Part shown: one piece after another, positions 13,220-15,198 of the stretch | Numbering within the stretch: the stretch's first letter is position 1 | How the letters are laid out: the number at the start of each line of letters is the position of its first letter | DNA from: CAZNYN01 sp964577295 | GTDB lineage: Bacteria; Synergistota; Synergistia; Synergistales; Synergistaceae | Length of the DNA stretch: 15,198 nucleotides | Assembly (NCBI GenBank): GCA_964577295.1 | Contig: CAZNYN010000046.1 | Location: 1 to 15,198, forward strand | Direction: 5' to 3' | Translations under genes and position numbers: made by a program | Notes under the pieces: model-generated | Told to the model about the DNA's origin: nothing | The model's database searches: none | What the model saw: the letters and a program-made list of their open reading frames with translations, nothing else

Positions 13220-15198
13220 ATGGGCAAGATAAACAAAGCAATTACATCTTTGTTCTTTGTCATACTATTGGCTTCGGCATCTTTTGCGGCAGAACCTAGA
13301 TATGCTGAAGGCGAGGCAATTATCATGATGCGTTCGGGCATAACGCAAAGCTCCTATGCGGCAAAAACCGCGGCATCTGCATCCTCGATGAAGACAGCCG
13401 CGGCTTCGGCGGCTTCGTCCGCAGGGGCTTATGTCGTGCAGGTATTTTCACCGATAAAAACTGACTCCGCTGCGGCTTCGTCAGCCGCCTCGGTTAAGTC
13501 CGCAAAGAACGCTTCCTCCTCCGAAATACTCACTGTAGCGCATATCCGCACGGCAAAGGGAGAAAGCACAGAACAGCTCATCGCGCGGCTTAAAAAGAAC
13601 CCTGACATCATTGCGGCAGAGCCGAACAGAATAACATACCTCTCCGCCGTGCGAAAGGTGAGCTCACGCCTTGCCGACGTTGAAATTGACCGCCGCTGGG
13701 GACACAAAAAGATACATGTGCCCGAGGTCCGGAAAATGAACGAAGGCAAAACCTTGAATAAGACCATTGCCGCTGTAATGGACACGGGCGTCATCTATGA
13801 CCACAGCGACCTTAAAGATAGCATGATAGTTCTCTCAACTGATATCTTTAAATCTCTGGGCTACGAGAACCCTGCGAGCTTTGACGGAAGCTGCGGCATA
13901 TGGTTTCATTCTGTTGAGAGATCTTCTTCCCTCGTCACTCCTGTGCCTATAGGCGGCAAAGGATTCACTGCGTCCGGCGGAACATCGGATGACATAGACA
14001 ACGGCACATTTGAAGAGATGAGAGTTATAGGCGACATAGACGGACACGGCACTCACGTGGCGGGAATAGTCGGAGCTGCGGGAGACTATGACAACCGAGA
14101 TAAAGCGGCAGGTGTCAGCAACAACACGGCCATTCTTCTGGCTCTGAATATCTTTTCGAAAATCAGAAATGGCAGCGAATATTCAATAGGCTCATACGAT
14201 GCAGACACCTTCAGAGCGATAGATTTCCTGATTGCGGCGAAGAATGCGGGACTTAATGTCAAAACAGTCAACATGTCTTTCGGAAGCTGGCGCAGTATGA
14301 GCAAAATTTATACGAGCAAAATAAAATCTCTGAGCGACTGCGGAATAATAATCTGCATAGCCGCGGGAAACGAAGCACAGGACATAGACTCTCCTAAAGG
14401 TCAATATCAGGGACTGCAAAATCTGCCGGCAGTCCTCAGAGAAGATATGACAATAACAATCGGAGCCACGACCATTTATCAAGGAGAGGGCCCATCATAT
14501 ACAGAGATACCGGAGGACAAAGACCATGACTATTCAAATTACAGCTCAAGCGGCAAATGGATTGATATCTTTGCCCCCGGAAGCAAAATATACAGCACAT
14601 GCAGAAAATCCTGGATTCTCAATGCCGATAATGAGACATACCACAGCTCGGGATACACGGCAATAGACGGAACCTCTATGGCGGCTCCCATGGTCACGGG
14701 TGCGGCGTCGCTTCTCTGCTCAATGTACCCCACCCTCGGCGCAAGGGACATAAAGCTCGCCCTGCTTGAGGGAGCGGACGCAAACATAGCCAAGACAAAC
14801 CTCTCGGCATACGGCAGACTGGACATAACGGGCGCGGTAAAAGCGCTGGAACCTGCGATATCGGAGTTCAGCGAGTTCACCGAGTTATCCTCGGAAGCGA
14901 TACTGCCTATTAAGGCAACAGGCAAACTTCCGGAAGGTAAAAAGACGCTTGTAACCGACACATACGTAACACAGTCGGGAGAGTATCTCGTAAGCCCCGC
15001 TAAAGTACGGGATTTCCTGCCCGATGCGAAAAATGTGCACGCACTCCCCGTCTTTGCGGCAAGCGCGGACAGCATGGAAGGCAAAATTGCGGCAATATCC
15101 TTTGCCATATCCGGCGACAAGCTCGGAGACGGCAGACTTGAGACACTGCACATCTTCAAGCTTAAAGCATCCTCATCCTCATTTGACAGGGCGGAATA
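13220..15198 (+). CDS. Secreted subtilisin-like serine protease (S8), 3' end outside window
   Basis: This is an extracytoplasmic endopeptidase. The frame is open to the window end, with 659 residues visible. Residues 1-23 form a signal peptide (basic start, hydrophobic core, SFA before the cut). Residues about 29-141 form an I9-like inhibitory propeptide that opens with EGEAIIMMRSG and closes with NPDIIAAEPNRITYL. It is interrupted at about 44-102 by an Ala/Ser-rich insert. The S8 domain (about 155-540) has all catalytic residues: D188 in VMDTG, H276 in DGHGTHVAG, oxyanion N384 in AAGNE and S486 in GTSMAAP. The Asp-His spacing is 88 residues against 32 in subtilisin, an insertion of over 50. 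Residues about 541-659 form a further, unrecognised C-terminal region that continues off the window. ATG 13220 has GAGG 9 nt upstream, while in-frame ATG 13211 abuts that site and is disfavoured. It is divergent from the MATE operon. Confidence 0.93.
   Translation, partial: MGKINKAITSLFFVILLASASFAAEPRYAEGEAIIMMRSGITQSSYAAKTAASASSMKTAAASAASSAGAYVVQVFSPIKTDSAAASSAASVKSAKNASSSEILTVAHIRTAKGESTEQLIARLKKNPDIIAAEPNRITYLSAVRKVSSRLADVEIDRRWGHKKIHVPEVRKMNEGKTLNKTIAAVMDTGVIYDHSDLKDSMIVLSTDIFKSLGYENPASFDGSCGIWFHSVERSSSLVTPVPIGGKGFTASGGTSDDIDNGTFEEMRVIGDIDGHGTHVAGIVGAAGDYDNRDKAAGVSNNTAILLALNIFSKIRNGSEYSIGSYDADTFRAIDFLIAAKNAGLNVKTVNMSFGSWRSMSKIYTSKIKSLSDCGIIICIAAGNEAQDIDSPKGQYQGLQNLPAVLREDMTITIGATTIYQGEGPSYTEIPEDKDHDYSNYSSSGKWIDIFAPGSKIYSTCRKSWILNADNETYHSSGYTAIDGTSMAAPMVTGAASLLCSMYPTLGARDIKLALLEGADANIAKTNLSAYGRLDITGAVKALEPAISEFSEFTELSSEAILPIKATGKLPEGKKTLVTDTYVTQSGEYLVSPAKVRDFLPDAKNVHALPVFAASADSMEGKIAAISFAISGDKLGDGRLETLHIFKLKASSSSFDRAE

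Noticed and set aside
1..15198. CRISPR arrays, insertion sequences, tRNA or rRNA genes
   Set aside because: No regularly spaced repeats, transposase-like proteins, terminal inverted repeats or tRNA cloverleaf sequences were recognised by eye.

Overview
The window reads as the chromosome of an anaerobic, diderm-type bacterium, most likely a member of the Synergistota (Cloacibacillus/Synergistes-like). This is an inference from the look of the proteins, a strong preference for ATA (Ile) and AGA (Arg) codons, and the large secreted subtilase. No 16S or other diagnostic marker is present. Coding density is high, and every gene I call except the two at the window edges is complete.

Layout. Positions 1-3495 hold housekeeping genes on the + strand: the 3' part of rph (RNase PH), rdgB overlapping it by 4 nt, secG, a nicotinate phosphoribosyltransferase (pncB), then rplM and rpsI behind a structured leader. 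This block is closed by a strong intrinsic terminator at 3536-3573. An AT-rich non-coding stretch of about 550 bp follows, with one good sigma70-type promoter. It leads to two tandem paralogous membrane diguanylate cyclases (4125-6428 and 6655-9477). Each has TM - double-Cache-like sensor - TM - two PAS-like regions - GGDEF with an intact RxxD inhibitory site. The second carries an extra C-terminal PAS-like region.

Positions 9527-9850 form a complete tryptophan attenuator. There is a promoter-like element, an 18-codon leader peptide (MIMHTSLTNNVNSWWWRV) with three consecutive Trp codons and a good Shine-Dalgarno, alternative 1:2 and 2:3 pairings, and an intrinsic terminator, followed directly by a second intrinsic terminator. 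It controls a solitary trpB (9851-11056) with no trpA or other trp gene beside it. This TrpB has Met where the active-site GAGQH motif normally has Gln. A perfect bidirectional terminator (11070-11107) separates trpB from a convergent operon.

That operon, on the minus strand, is MATE efflux pump (12950 to 11604) then MarR regulator (11591 to 11112). Its promoter (TTGTCA-N16-TATAAT) has a 25-bp inverted repeat lying over the -10 element, a strong candidate for the MarR autoregulatory operator. Divergently, a secreted subtilisin-like protease (13220 to beyond the window end) has signal peptide, I9-like propeptide with a long Ala/Ser-rich insert, and a full Asp/His/Asn/Ser catalytic set. It runs off the window.

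The features most worth following up are the lone attenuator-controlled trpB with its tandem terminators and active-site substitution, the twin diguanylate cyclases whose sequence differs most in the Cache ligand region, and the MATE/marR operator.
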